A stretch of DNA of 40,866 nt from an uncultured Nitrosomonas sp. Its GTDB lineage: Bacteria > Pseudomonadota > Gammaproteobacteria > Burkholderiales > Nitrosomonadaceae. The stretch spans positions 2,169 through 43,034 of the forward strand of contig CADEDJ010000025.1 of NCBI GenBank assembly GCA_902826055.1, given 5' to 3'. Position numbers and translations under genes: made by a program. How positions within the stretch are numbered: position 1 is the stretch's first letter; each line of letters starts with the position of its first letter. Positions 10,465-18,298 of the stretch are shown piece by piece. The notes below the pieces were generated by a model, which searched no databases, was not told the DNA's origin, and saw only the letters and a list, made by a program, of their open reading frames with translations.

Positions 10465-11325
10465 ATGCAAATCATATCAATTTTGCAAGACTTCCCTTAT
10501 GTTTTTATTACACTTGCAACAATTATCGGTTTAATAGTTGGTAGCTTCTTAAATGTTGTAATATATCGTTTACCTGAAATGATGAAAAGAAGCTGGTTAC
10601 GCCAATGTGCAGAGCTACGAGGTGAGCCTCTTGAATCAGTGCCCTCATTTAACCTCCTCATTCCTCGCTCAACATGCATTCACTGCGGACACAAAATAAC
10701 CGCATTTGAGAATATTCCAATTATTAGTTATATTGTTTTGCGAGGACACTGTTCTCAATGTCACGCAAATATTTCTCTAAGGTATCCTGCTGTAGAAGCC
10801 ACAACAGCTTTATTGAGTGGTTTTGTCGCCTGGCATTTTGGTTTTAGTATTATCGCAGTTGCAGCACTATTTTTTGTATGGGCGCTAATTGCACTAGCTG
10901 TTATTGATATAAATACCCAATTGCTACCTGATGATATAACACTACCTCTGCTATGGCTTGGCCTAATTGTGAATATGGATAACGGCTTTACTACCATACT
11001 TTCCGCAGTTATGGGTGCCATACTAGGTTATCTTTCCTTATGGTCGATTTATTGGAGTTTCAAGATAATCACCGGCAAAGAAGGAATGGGATACGGTGAT
11101 TTTAAATTACTATCTGCAATCGGTGCATGGTTAGGTTGGAATATGCTCCCATTAGTCATTCTCTTTTCATCATTGGCCGGTGCCATTATCGGCATTGGTT
11201 TAATAATTGCGACCAAGTTCAGAAAAAACCTCCCCATGCCATTCGGTCCTTATTTAGTGGTTGGCGCACTTATCGCTTTATTCTGGGGTGAGTACCTTAA
11301 TCTTGCCTACCTGGGCTTATTCTAA
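10465..11325 (+). CDS. pilD: Prepilin peptidase / N-methyltransferase
   Basis: Inner-membrane aspartic protease that cleaves the leader of type IV prepilins and pseudopilins and methylates the new N-terminus. The 286 residues show the N-terminal GSFLNVVIYRLP, the zinc-binding cysteine pairs C71xxC74 and C96xxC99 of the methylase loop, the first catalytic Asp in AVIDIN (about 148) and the second in GYGDFK (212), and eight hydrophobic segments. All active-site features are present. It sits 43 bases after pilC and 3 bases before coaE, so the three probably share a transcript. Confidence 0.97.
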   Translation: MQIISILQDFPYVFITLATIIGLIVGSFLNVVIYRLPEMMKRSWLRQCAELRGEPLESVPSFNLLIPRSTCIHCGHKITAFENIPIISYIVLRGHCSQCHANISLRYPAVEATTALLSGFVAWHFGFSIIAVAALFFVWALIALAVIDINTQLLPDDITLPLLWLGLIVNMDNGFTTILSAVMGAILGYLSLWSIYWSFKIITGKEGMGYGDFKLLSAIGAWLGWNMLPLVILFSSLAGAIIGIGLIIATKFRKNLPMPFGPYLVVGALIALFWGEYLNLAYLGLF

Positions 11326-11328
11326 TTA

Positions 11329-11943
11329 ATGACTTTTGTAATTGGGCTCACCGGAGGAATCGGTTGCGGAAAATCACTTACCAGTGAGCTTTTCTCTGAT
11401 TTGGGCATTGATATTGTTGATACCGATGTAATTGCGCGAAAATTAACTCAACCCGGTGAACCGGCTATTAGCATAATAAGAAACACTTTTGGGAATGTTT
11501 TCGTCACTAAGGATGGGGCATTAGATAGAAATAAAATGCGCAACCTGATCTTTTCCGACGATACTGCACGGCTCAAACTTGAGAAAATCCTTCATCCCCT
11601 TATTCTGAAAGAAGTAACCTCTCAAATCAAAAAAGCCCGTTCTCCCTACATTATCGTCGTTATACCATTACTGCTAGAAACATGCGATTACAATGATATT
11701 ATCCATAAAATTCTTGTAGTCGATTGCGATGAACAAGTGCAACTCTCACGAACCATGGCACGCACTCATTTACCTGAAGACGAAGTAAGAGCTATCATCG
11801 CAACACAGGCCTCAAGAGAGATTCGGCTACAAAAAGCAGATGATATTATTGTCAATAACTATGATATTAATCACCTTAGAAAACAGATTATTAATCTACA
11901 CTGCCGATATTTGCTTCTTGCAAAGAATGAATCCAAGTCTTAA
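11329..11943 (+). CDS. coaE: Dephospho-CoA kinase
   Basis: Cytoplasmic enzyme that phosphorylates the 3'-hydroxyl of dephospho-CoA, the last step of coenzyme A synthesis. The 204 residues start with MTFVIGLTGGIGCGKS, whose P-loop is at residues 9-16, followed by the VDTD segment, LEKILHPLI and the lid region with RTMARTHLPEDEV and the arginines of the SRE segment. Length and motifs are standard. It begins 3 bases after the pilD stop; the association of pilD and coaE is well known in proteobacteria. Confidence 0.97.
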   Translation: MTFVIGLTGGIGCGKSLTSELFSDLGIDIVDTDVIARKLTQPGEPAISIIRNTFGNVFVTKDGALDRNKMRNLIFSDDTARLKLEKILHPLILKEVTSQIKKARSPYIIVVIPLLLETCDYNDIIHKILVVDCDEQVQLSRTMARTHLPEDEVRAIIATQASREIRLQKADDIIVNNYDINHLRKQIINLHCRYLLLAKNESKS

Positions 11944-12059
11944 CGAACGCAAACTATATCACCCTAAAATTCTTTCAAAAATTAATTTTCATTTGTGAAA
12001 TGATTCCGCTTAAGGCAAGATTCTAATCTTTTATACTTTCCCATAGATCCATTTTTATT

Positions 12060-12815
12060 GTGATTTGTTACGAACACCCTTTAAATGAGCGTATCCGTAC
12101 CTTGCTACGGTTAGAAGATTTGTTTAATAAAATAGATTTTTTCTCAAATAAAAACACAGCAACTGAGCATCATGCATTGCTTACGGCGTTGTTTGAAATC
12201 TTAGAAATTACCAGCCGAGCAGATATCAAATCAGATCTGTTACAAGAACTTGAAAGACAAAAACAAATGCTCGAAATGTTACGCAAAAATCCAAATGTTT
12301 CTGAAACAGTACTCGATGAGGTACTCACTAGCATTAAAGTTACTTTTAGAGAAATGCTGGATTTACCTGGAAAAGTCGGCGAACACTTACGTGACAACGA
12401 ATGGTTAATGTCTATTAAACAACGCATTGCAATACCTGGAGGTTGCTGTGTATTTGATTTGCCTTCTTATCATTATTGGTTAAATCTAGACCCTAATCTT
12501 CGCCAAAAAAACCTCAATGAATGGTTGACACCATTTCAATCTGTACGAAATGCTTTTGGGATTGTTCTTTTTCTATTAAGAAAAAGTGGCAAGACATTAA
12601 AATTTGTGGCAAATCAAGGAAATTTCCAGCAAACTGGCGCAGTGCTCTCAGCACATATGTTAAGACTTAACATCTCGAATGACTTGCCGTGCATTCCAGA
12701 AATTAGCGCGAATAAGTATGCCTTAAATATTCGCTTTATTCCTTTTCACTCTAAGCAGAAAAACAAAACTTATGAAGGCGATGTCACTTTTGAAATCACC
12801 TTCTGTAATCTGTAA
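12060..12815 (+). CDS. zapD: Cell division protein ZapD
   Basis: Cytoplasmic FtsZ-binding protein that bundles Z-ring filaments (formerly YacF, DUF1342). The N-terminus YEHPLNERIRTLLRLEDLF is the family signature, and the 251-residue length fits. The start is GTG 12060, which gives the standard N-terminus; there is no good ribosome site and a 116-base gap follows coaE, so weak or separate translation is possible. In related genomes yacG usually follows immediately; here it is 9.6 kb away, beyond the cyanophycin and sigma-factor genes. Confidence 0.96.
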   Translation: MICYEHPLNERIRTLLRLEDLFNKIDFFSNKNTATEHHALLTALFEILEITSRADIKSDLLQELERQKQMLEMLRKNPNVSETVLDEVLTSIKVTFREMLDLPGKVGEHLRDNEWLMSIKQRIAIPGGCCVFDLPSYHYWLNLDPNLRQKNLNEWLTPFQSVRNAFGIVLFLLRKSGKTLKFVANQGNFQQTGAVLSAHMLRLNISNDLPCIPEISANKYALNIRFIPFHSKQKNKTYEGDVTFEITFCNL

Positions 12816-12848
12816 CTGAATGAATATTAGATAATGAATGCTCCACAA

Positions 12849-15422
12849 TTAGCCCAATGCGATACGGTTATTAATTTGCCCAAGTGATTGCTCTACTTGA
12901 TCAACTAAAATAAGGCATAGTTCACCATCTTCTAAGTTTGAGAGTACTCTATCAATTGCAATAGCTTCTCCCACAATTTCACTTATTTTTTGCGTACGCT
13001 TGGCATTCCCTAATCCTTCCCGCAACAATGTCAAGACCTCTCCGTCAGCGCGACCACGCTGACATTGATCCTGATATAATACAACTTCATCAAACGCATC
13101 CCCAATTATTCGAGTTTGCTGACGAATATCTTCGTCACGCCGATCGCCTGCAGCACTGATAACTACCGAGCGTTTTTTCGAAGGAATATTATCAATAGCA
13201 CTTACAAGTGCCTGTATTGCATCTGGATTATGCCCATAATCAGCAATTAACGTTGCATTACGATAATTAAAGAGGTTGAAACGACCGGGTGCTGTCTGCG
13301 CATCGTTAACAAAGCTTGCTAAGCCGGCCCGAATAATTGACCAATCCAAACCAAGTGCCCAGCCTGCTCCAATAGCCGCCATCGCATTCTCAATTTGGAA
13401 AGTAATGCTACCATTTTTTGTCAGCGGTATCTCATTTAGTGGCACCCGATGCTCACCATCTTTCCCTAAAGCAACAATACAGCGATTTTCTAAATAGATG
13501 ACTCGCTTATGCTGTAAACGATGTAATGCAATAACAGGATGATGGCTATCTCGCGCAAAATAAATAACTGAGCCCAGGCAATGATCAGCCATACCCGCAA
13601 CAAGTGGATCGGCTGCATTCAATACCGCAAATCCGCTAGAAGCTACGTTCTGGACAACAATTCGTTTAACTGCCGATAATTCTTCTGCAGTATTTACATA
13701 AGCCATCCCCAAATGATCACCCTTACCAATATTTGTTACGACAGCAACATCGCAACGATCAAAACCTAAGCCTTCACGTAACAATCCTCCACGCGCAGTT
13801 TCAAGGACAGCTGCATCTACATCCGGGTGCAGAAGAATATTTCTAGCACTTTTAGGTCCACTACAGTCACCCGTATCAATACATTGACCGTTGATATATA
13901 CCCCATCTGTACACGCAAGTCCTACCCGTTTGTTATCTTTATCTAGAATATTAGAAATCAAACGAGCAGTCGTCGTCTTGCCATTTGTACCGGTTACTGC
14001 AATGACTGGGGTGCGTGCATTATCTCCCTCAGGAAACATATTACTAATGATAGCTTCACCTACAGCACGTCCTTTACCAAAAGAAGGTTGTAAATGCATG
14101 CGTAACCCAGGAGCAGCATTTACTTCGATAATGCCCCCTCCTTGTTCTTCCAGCGGAAGTGCCACATTCTCACAAACAACGTCAATACCACAGATATCTA
14201 AACCCACTACTTTTGCAGCAGCGATGACACGCTTCGCCAATTCTGGATGAACATCATCTGTAACATCAGTTGCTGTTCCGCCAGTCGATAAATTGGCATT
14301 GCTACGTAATACAACACGCACATTTTTTTCTGGAATGGATTGTGCAGTAAATCCCTGTGATGCTAAATGCGTTAATGAAATTTCATCCAAATTAATCTTA
14401 GTTAATGAAGTAACATGACCTTCACCACGTTTTGGATCACGATTAACTTGATCTACTAAATGCCGGATGCTGTACACCCCATCACCAATAACTTGCGGTG
14501 GTTCACGACGTGCAGCCGCAACCAGCCTATTACCAACGACAAGCATTCGATAGTCACAACCAGGCAGATAACGTTCAACCAAAATCTTATCGCTGAATTC
14601 GGCCGCTATCATAAAGGCTGATCTGACCTGCTCAGCATTGATCAGATTGACCGTTACACCCTTACCTTGATTACTATCTTGAGGTTTTACAACGACTGGG
14701 GTACCAATTTCAGAAGCTGCCAACCAAGCATCATCGGCGCTATTTACATTACGACCTAAGGGTACAGGAATACCTGCTGCATGTAACAGTGTTTTAGTCA
14801 ATTCCTTATCTTGCACAATGGATTCTGCAACAGCGCTGGTCATATCGCTCTCAGAGGCTTGAATACGCCGCTGTTTACTGCCCCAGCCAAACTGCACCAA
14901 ACTTCCTTCCGTTAGGCGGCGAAATGGAATACCGCGAGCAACTGCAGCTTGAACAATCGCATTTGTACTCGGTCCAAGGCGTATATCTTCATTGAGCCCA
15001 CGTAAACGATGCAAAGCATCACCTAACTCAAAAGAGATATTTTTGATAGCTGCATCACATAGTGATTGCGCCAATTCAAAAGCGAGGCGACCAACTTTTT
15101 CTTCACTATATTCGACAATAACTCTATACGTATTAATTTCTGGAGCTTTAACTGTTTGGCTGAACGATATCGGACAACCTGCTTGAACCTGCAAACTAAA
15201 TGTAGCAAGTTCAAGTACATGAGCAATCGTAATAGTAGGCTGATTATGGACTGCAACCAGTGAAGCAGAGATCTCCGGACAATATCCGCGTAATCTTTCT
15301 TCGATATTGGAGAGGGTGTTGATATCATTTTCAAATTCGTTACAACGAATAGTAACTTCAAGAGAAGTACGTTGACTCCATAAATTGGGTCCGCGCAATG
15401 CTCGGATACGTAGTACTTTCAT
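12849..15422 (-). CDS. cphA: Cyanophycin synthetase, full length (CphA)
   Basis: Polymerises Asp and Arg into cyanophycin, a nitrogen and carbon reserve granule, using ATP. The order over 857 residues is an N domain (1-160), an ATP-grasp domain (about 205-470; nucleotide motif KPQDSNQGKGV at 246-256) that adds Asp to the backbone, and a Mur-ligase-like domain (P-loop GTNGKTT at 478-484; ADYGHNPDAI at 727-736) that adds Arg to the side chain. The C-terminal Mur lobe is present. Two features differ from classical CphA: the N-domain stretch aligned to HILEH of the neighbouring enzyme reads HVLEL (68-72), and the ATP-grasp loop has Ser for the usual Gly after Asp. Its ATG overlaps the upstream cphA-like stop as ATGA (15419-15422), so translation is coupled. 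It converges on zapD. Confidence 0.95.
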   Translation of the reverse strand: MKVLRIRALRGPNLWSQRTSLEVTIRCNEFENDINTLSNIEERLRGYCPEISASLVAVHNQPTITIAHVLELATFSLQVQAGCPISFSQTVKAPEINTYRVIVEYSEEKVGRLAFELAQSLCDAAIKNISFELGDALHRLRGLNEDIRLGPSTNAIVQAAVARGIPFRRLTEGSLVQFGWGSKQRRIQASESDMTSAVAESIVQDKELTKTLLHAAGIPVPLGRNVNSADDAWLAASEIGTPVVVKPQDSNQGKGVTVNLINAEQVRSAFMIAAEFSDKILVERYLPGCDYRMLVVGNRLVAAARREPPQVIGDGVYSIRHLVDQVNRDPKRGEGHVTSLTKINLDEISLTHLASQGFTAQSIPEKNVRVVLRSNANLSTGGTATDVTDDVHPELAKRVIAAAKVVGLDICGIDVVCENVALPLEEQGGGIIEVNAAPGLRMHLQPSFGKGRAVGEAIISNMFPEGDNARTPVIAVTGTNGKTTTARLISNILDKDNKRVGLACTDGVYINGQCIDTGDCSGPKSARNILLHPDVDAAVLETARGGLLREGLGFDRCDVAVVTNIGKGDHLGMAYVNTAEELSAVKRIVVQNVASSGFAVLNAADPLVAGMADHCLGSVIYFARDSHHPVIALHRLQHKRVIYLENRCIVALGKDGEHRVPLNEIPLTKNGSITFQIENAMAAIGAGWALGLDWSIIRAGLASFVNDAQTAPGRFNLFNYRNATLIADYGHNPDAIQALVSAIDNIPSKKRSVVISAAGDRRDEDIRQQTRIIGDAFDEVVLYQDQCQRGRADGEVLTLLREGLGNAKRTQKISEIVGEAIAIDRVLSNLEDGELCLILVDQVEQSLGQINNRIALG

Positions 15423-17737
15423 AATTTAATTCCTTGAGTTTGTAAGCCAATTAAAAGATTCTTATTTTCAGGCCCATATTTATCTTGAAAAAATCCAAAA
15501 GCCTCAATGCCAGCACTTATTAAATCGGGCTCTATGCCTAATGCCCATGCAGCCCCAACAGCAGCCAATATGTTTTCTATTTCTTGAGTATTATCAATAG
15601 AGCCGGATGTTATTTTTTTAAGTTTAATCAAAGGTAGCTCATAGGGACCAGTGATAAGTGTGACTGAACCATTACGCAAAATTACAGCGCGCTTACCCAA
15701 TATAGAGCCAGTTCCTGTATTACGATGTTGCATAATCACCGGCAAATCTGGATCGACGCTAAAGTAAATAACTTCACCATGACACAGCTCAGACATCTCA
15801 ACCAACATTTCTTCTTTAGCATTGAGAACCACAGCGCCAATAGGTAATTGAATATCTTTTTCAATATCATCAATAGCTGCAGCTGTAGGGGTTACTACAT
15901 CGACTTGTGTACGAAATACATTGAAAACTTGCTTTGACGTTTCAATGCCATGCTCACCAAAATGCTGATCTGGATTGACATTAGTAATGACACCCACTTG
16001 GCAGCTATCGTAAGCCAATCCTTCATTTAAAAGCACATCAAAACCATTTTCAAATACTGCAGCTTCTACTGTTGGATTCATCAATGTACGATTTGCTGCT
16101 GCCCAGTTAGCGCTGTTATTCTTATCGATCTGCCTATAATCCAAATATAACCCGTCACTGCATGCCAATCCAGTTTGCTTCCCCGAAAGAATCAATAATC
16201 TTGCAACCAAATATGCTACGGCTGTTTTGCCATAACTACCGGTAACCCCGACAATAGGAATGCGGCCATTTTCTTGATTTGGAAACAAATGATTGACTAT
16301 GGCTTCGCCAACAGGGCGAGGGGTACCGACGGCAGGCTTAATATGCATTAATAAACTTGGGCCTGCGTTAACTTCAACAATTGCTCCGCCTTGTTCACTC
16401 AATGGGCGAGAAATATCGTTAGCTACCAGATCGATACCGGCAATATCCAGACCTACGACACGAGCGGCCAGTGATGCAATAGCCGCAGTACTTGGATGAA
16501 CTTGATCGGTTACGTCAAATGCATGATTACCATTGCGTTGAATCAAAATACTGATACCAGCCGGAATAATTGAATCACTGCGATAACCTTGACGGGCAAT
16601 TTCAATCCGCGCTGCACTATCAATGCGGATCATATTCAGTGGATGATCTTCCGTTGTTCCACGGCGCGGATCAGAATTAATTTGAGACTCAATTAATTCA
16701 GCGATTGTTAAATTACCATCTCCAGTTACCGAAACCGAATCACCACGCGTGGCCGCTACAAGCTGCCCACCCACTATTAATAATCGATGTTCAGTACCTG
16801 AAATATATTGTTCAACCAATACACCGGTGCCTTCTTTCAATGCTACTTGATAAGCCGACTCAATTTCTTCCTGATGACTCAGCTCAATAAATACACCCCG
16901 CCCATGATTTCCATCACATGGTTTTATGACAACGGGCAAACCGATTTCATTGGCTGCTTCCCAAGCTGCATTTGCACTTTCAACCATACATCCTTCTGGA
17001 ACTGGCACTCCGCACGATTGTAATAATGCTTTTGTCAAATCCTTATCGCGGGAAATGCTTTCTGCAATGGCAGGGGTTCGATCCGTTTCCGCTGTCCAGA
17101 TATGCCGACAACGAGCACCATGACCAAGCTGCACAAGATTTCCTTTGGCAATAAGCCGTGTAGCTGGAATATTGCGCGCCACAGCAGCATCTACAATGCA
17201 AGCTGTTGATGGCCCAAGCCATAGCGAATCAACCAAGTCACGAAGACTCTGAATAGCGCCATCCACATCATATGTAGGATTTTGTAGTTGCTGAAAGTTC
17301 ATGGCAGCCAGTACCAGCTCACGCGCAGAATGCAGAGCTGATCGTGTAATTTCCTCGTGCCATGCACTTAATGCAACTTTATACACACCGCGTACCGAGG
17401 TTTCACGTGCTCTACCAAAACCGCCGCGCATACCCGCTAAATTTTGTAACTCCAAGGTTACATGTTCAAGAATATGACAAGGCCACGTACCTTCCTCTAC
17501 TCGACGCAAGAAACCACCTCGTTCTTCGTAGCTGCAGCGATGCTCGATGAGTGAAGGCAACCATTCTGACAAACGTTCATAAAATCCTGGAATTTTATCT
17601 GAAGGAAAATCTTCAAGATCGCCAATGTCAACCGTTGCTTCGAGGGCAGGGTAATAAGTCCACAAGTTAGGGCCATTTAAGTGCTTAATTTCAAGAAATT
17701 TAATATCTTTTACACTCGAACTTTTTAAATTAGGCAT
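15419..17737 (-). CDS. Short cyanophycin synthetase-like enzyme (CphA')
   Basis: Paralogue of the following cphA, 772 residues. The N domain keeps a canonical HxxEH motif (H88-ILE-H92). The ATP-grasp motif KPCDGNHGRGV (272-282) is classical, and the Mur P-loop is present in altered form, GSYGKT at 500-505. The chain stops at ALGIEPDLISAGIEAFG plus a short tail, about 120 residues short of the end of CphA. It therefore lacks the last Mur lobe with its ADYGHNPDAI segment, which is expected to be needed for arginine addition. Paired long and short CphA genes are known in Nitrosomonas and Burkholderiales. A role in starting, priming or Asp addition is inference. The first ten residues precede the usual family start; no ribosome site is visible before 17737. 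Confidence 0.9.
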   Translation of the reverse strand: MPNLKSSSVKDIKFLEIKHLNGPNLWTYYPALEATVDIGDLEDFPSDKIPGFYERLSEWLPSLIEHRCSYEERGGFLRRVEEGTWPCHILEHVTLELQNLAGMRGGFGRARETSVRGVYKVALSAWHEEITRSALHSARELVLAAMNFQQLQNPTYDVDGAIQSLRDLVDSLWLGPSTACIVDAAVARNIPATRLIAKGNLVQLGHGARCRHIWTAETDRTPAIAESISRDKDLTKALLQSCGVPVPEGCMVESANAAWEAANEIGLPVVIKPCDGNHGRGVFIELSHQEEIESAYQVALKEGTGVLVEQYISGTEHRLLIVGGQLVAATRGDSVSVTGDGNLTIAELIESQINSDPRRGTTEDHPLNMIRIDSAARIEIARQGYRSDSIIPAGISILIQRNGNHAFDVTDQVHPSTAAIASLAARVVGLDIAGIDLVANDISRPLSEQGGAIVEVNAGPSLLMHIKPAVGTPRPVGEAIVNHLFPNQENGRIPIVGVTGSYGKTAVAYLVARLLILSGKQTGLACSDGLYLDYRQIDKNNSANWAAANRTLMNPTVEAAVFENGFDVLLNEGLAYDSCQVGVITNVNPDQHFGEHGIETSKQVFNVFRTQVDVVTPTAAAIDDIEKDIQLPIGAVVLNAKEEMLVEMSELCHGEVIYFSVDPDLPVIMQHRNTGTGSILGKRAVILRNGSVTLITGPYELPLIKLKKITSGSIDNTQEIENILAAVGAAWALGIEPDLISAGIEAFGFFQDKYGPENKNLLIGLQTQGIKL

Positions 17738-17824
17738 AAATTTGAATTAAGTAGAAGACATGAAACCATTAACGCGATATAGATCGATTGGTTTACACGA
17801 AAAGAAAAATAATTCTCAAACACA

Positions 17825-18298
17825 TTAGAGAAAATGATCCAACAACTTACGACTGTAACGATCAAGAGACATACGATCACGAATCAAAAAATGAATACCC
17901 TGACTATCTGTGATCATTAATGATGAAGTTGTTAGCCGACGAATATCTTCTTCGCCTTTAAGAATAAAGGCAGCTTCTCCACGGTCCGTTTCAACCTCCC
18001 AAGTACTGGGTGTAATAAAACTTGAAACCTTGCATAACCGCTTTATTTCCGGCATGAATTCACGACCCTTTAACTCCGCTTCAATGAGTATTCGGTAGTC
18101 ATCTTGCAAATCTGTTAAGCGTTCTATCCACGCTAACTCTTTGCCATGGGGATCTACTAATGCAATTCCCTGATCCGGATGAGTAATTGGAAAAGATCTT
18201 ACTGGAATGACGCCTTCTTGCATCAACCCCAATTGATTGTTAAAAACCAATCGACCAAAAGCATTACGTGTTAACTGAAAAGTCACTAACTGACTCAT
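17825..18298 (-). CDS. DUF1854 family protein of the cyanophycin cluster
   Basis: A 157-residue soluble protein with no signal peptide or membrane segment. I recognise it as DUF1854 from the NAFGRLVF, PVRSFPITHPDQGIALVD and GKELAWIE segments and from its place between an ABC exporter and cphA, an association used in current annotation under a cyanophycin-metabolism name. No enzymatic motif is visible and the molecular role is unknown. Its ATG overlaps the ABC transporter stop by four bases, so the two are translationally coupled, suggesting a complex or fixed ratio (inference). Eighty-seven bases separate it from the short cphA. Confidence 0.85.
   Translation of the reverse strand: MSQLVTFQLTRNAFGRLVFNNQLGLMQEGVIPVRSFPITHPDQGIALVDPHGKELAWIERLTDLQDDYRILIEAELKGREFMPEIKRLCKVSSFITPSTWEVETDRGEAAFILKGEEDIRRLTTSSLMITDSQGIHFLIRDRMSLDRYSRKLLDHFL

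Noticed and set aside
13891..14250. Plus-strand frame of 119 codons inside cphA
   Set aside because: Lies entirely antisense to a well-conserved gene and has no family character.
15419..15422. The two cyanophycin synthetase genes as one frameshifted gene
   Set aside because: Each has its own N domain, ATP-grasp and Mur P-loop; the four-base overlap is an ordinary ATGA coupling junction.
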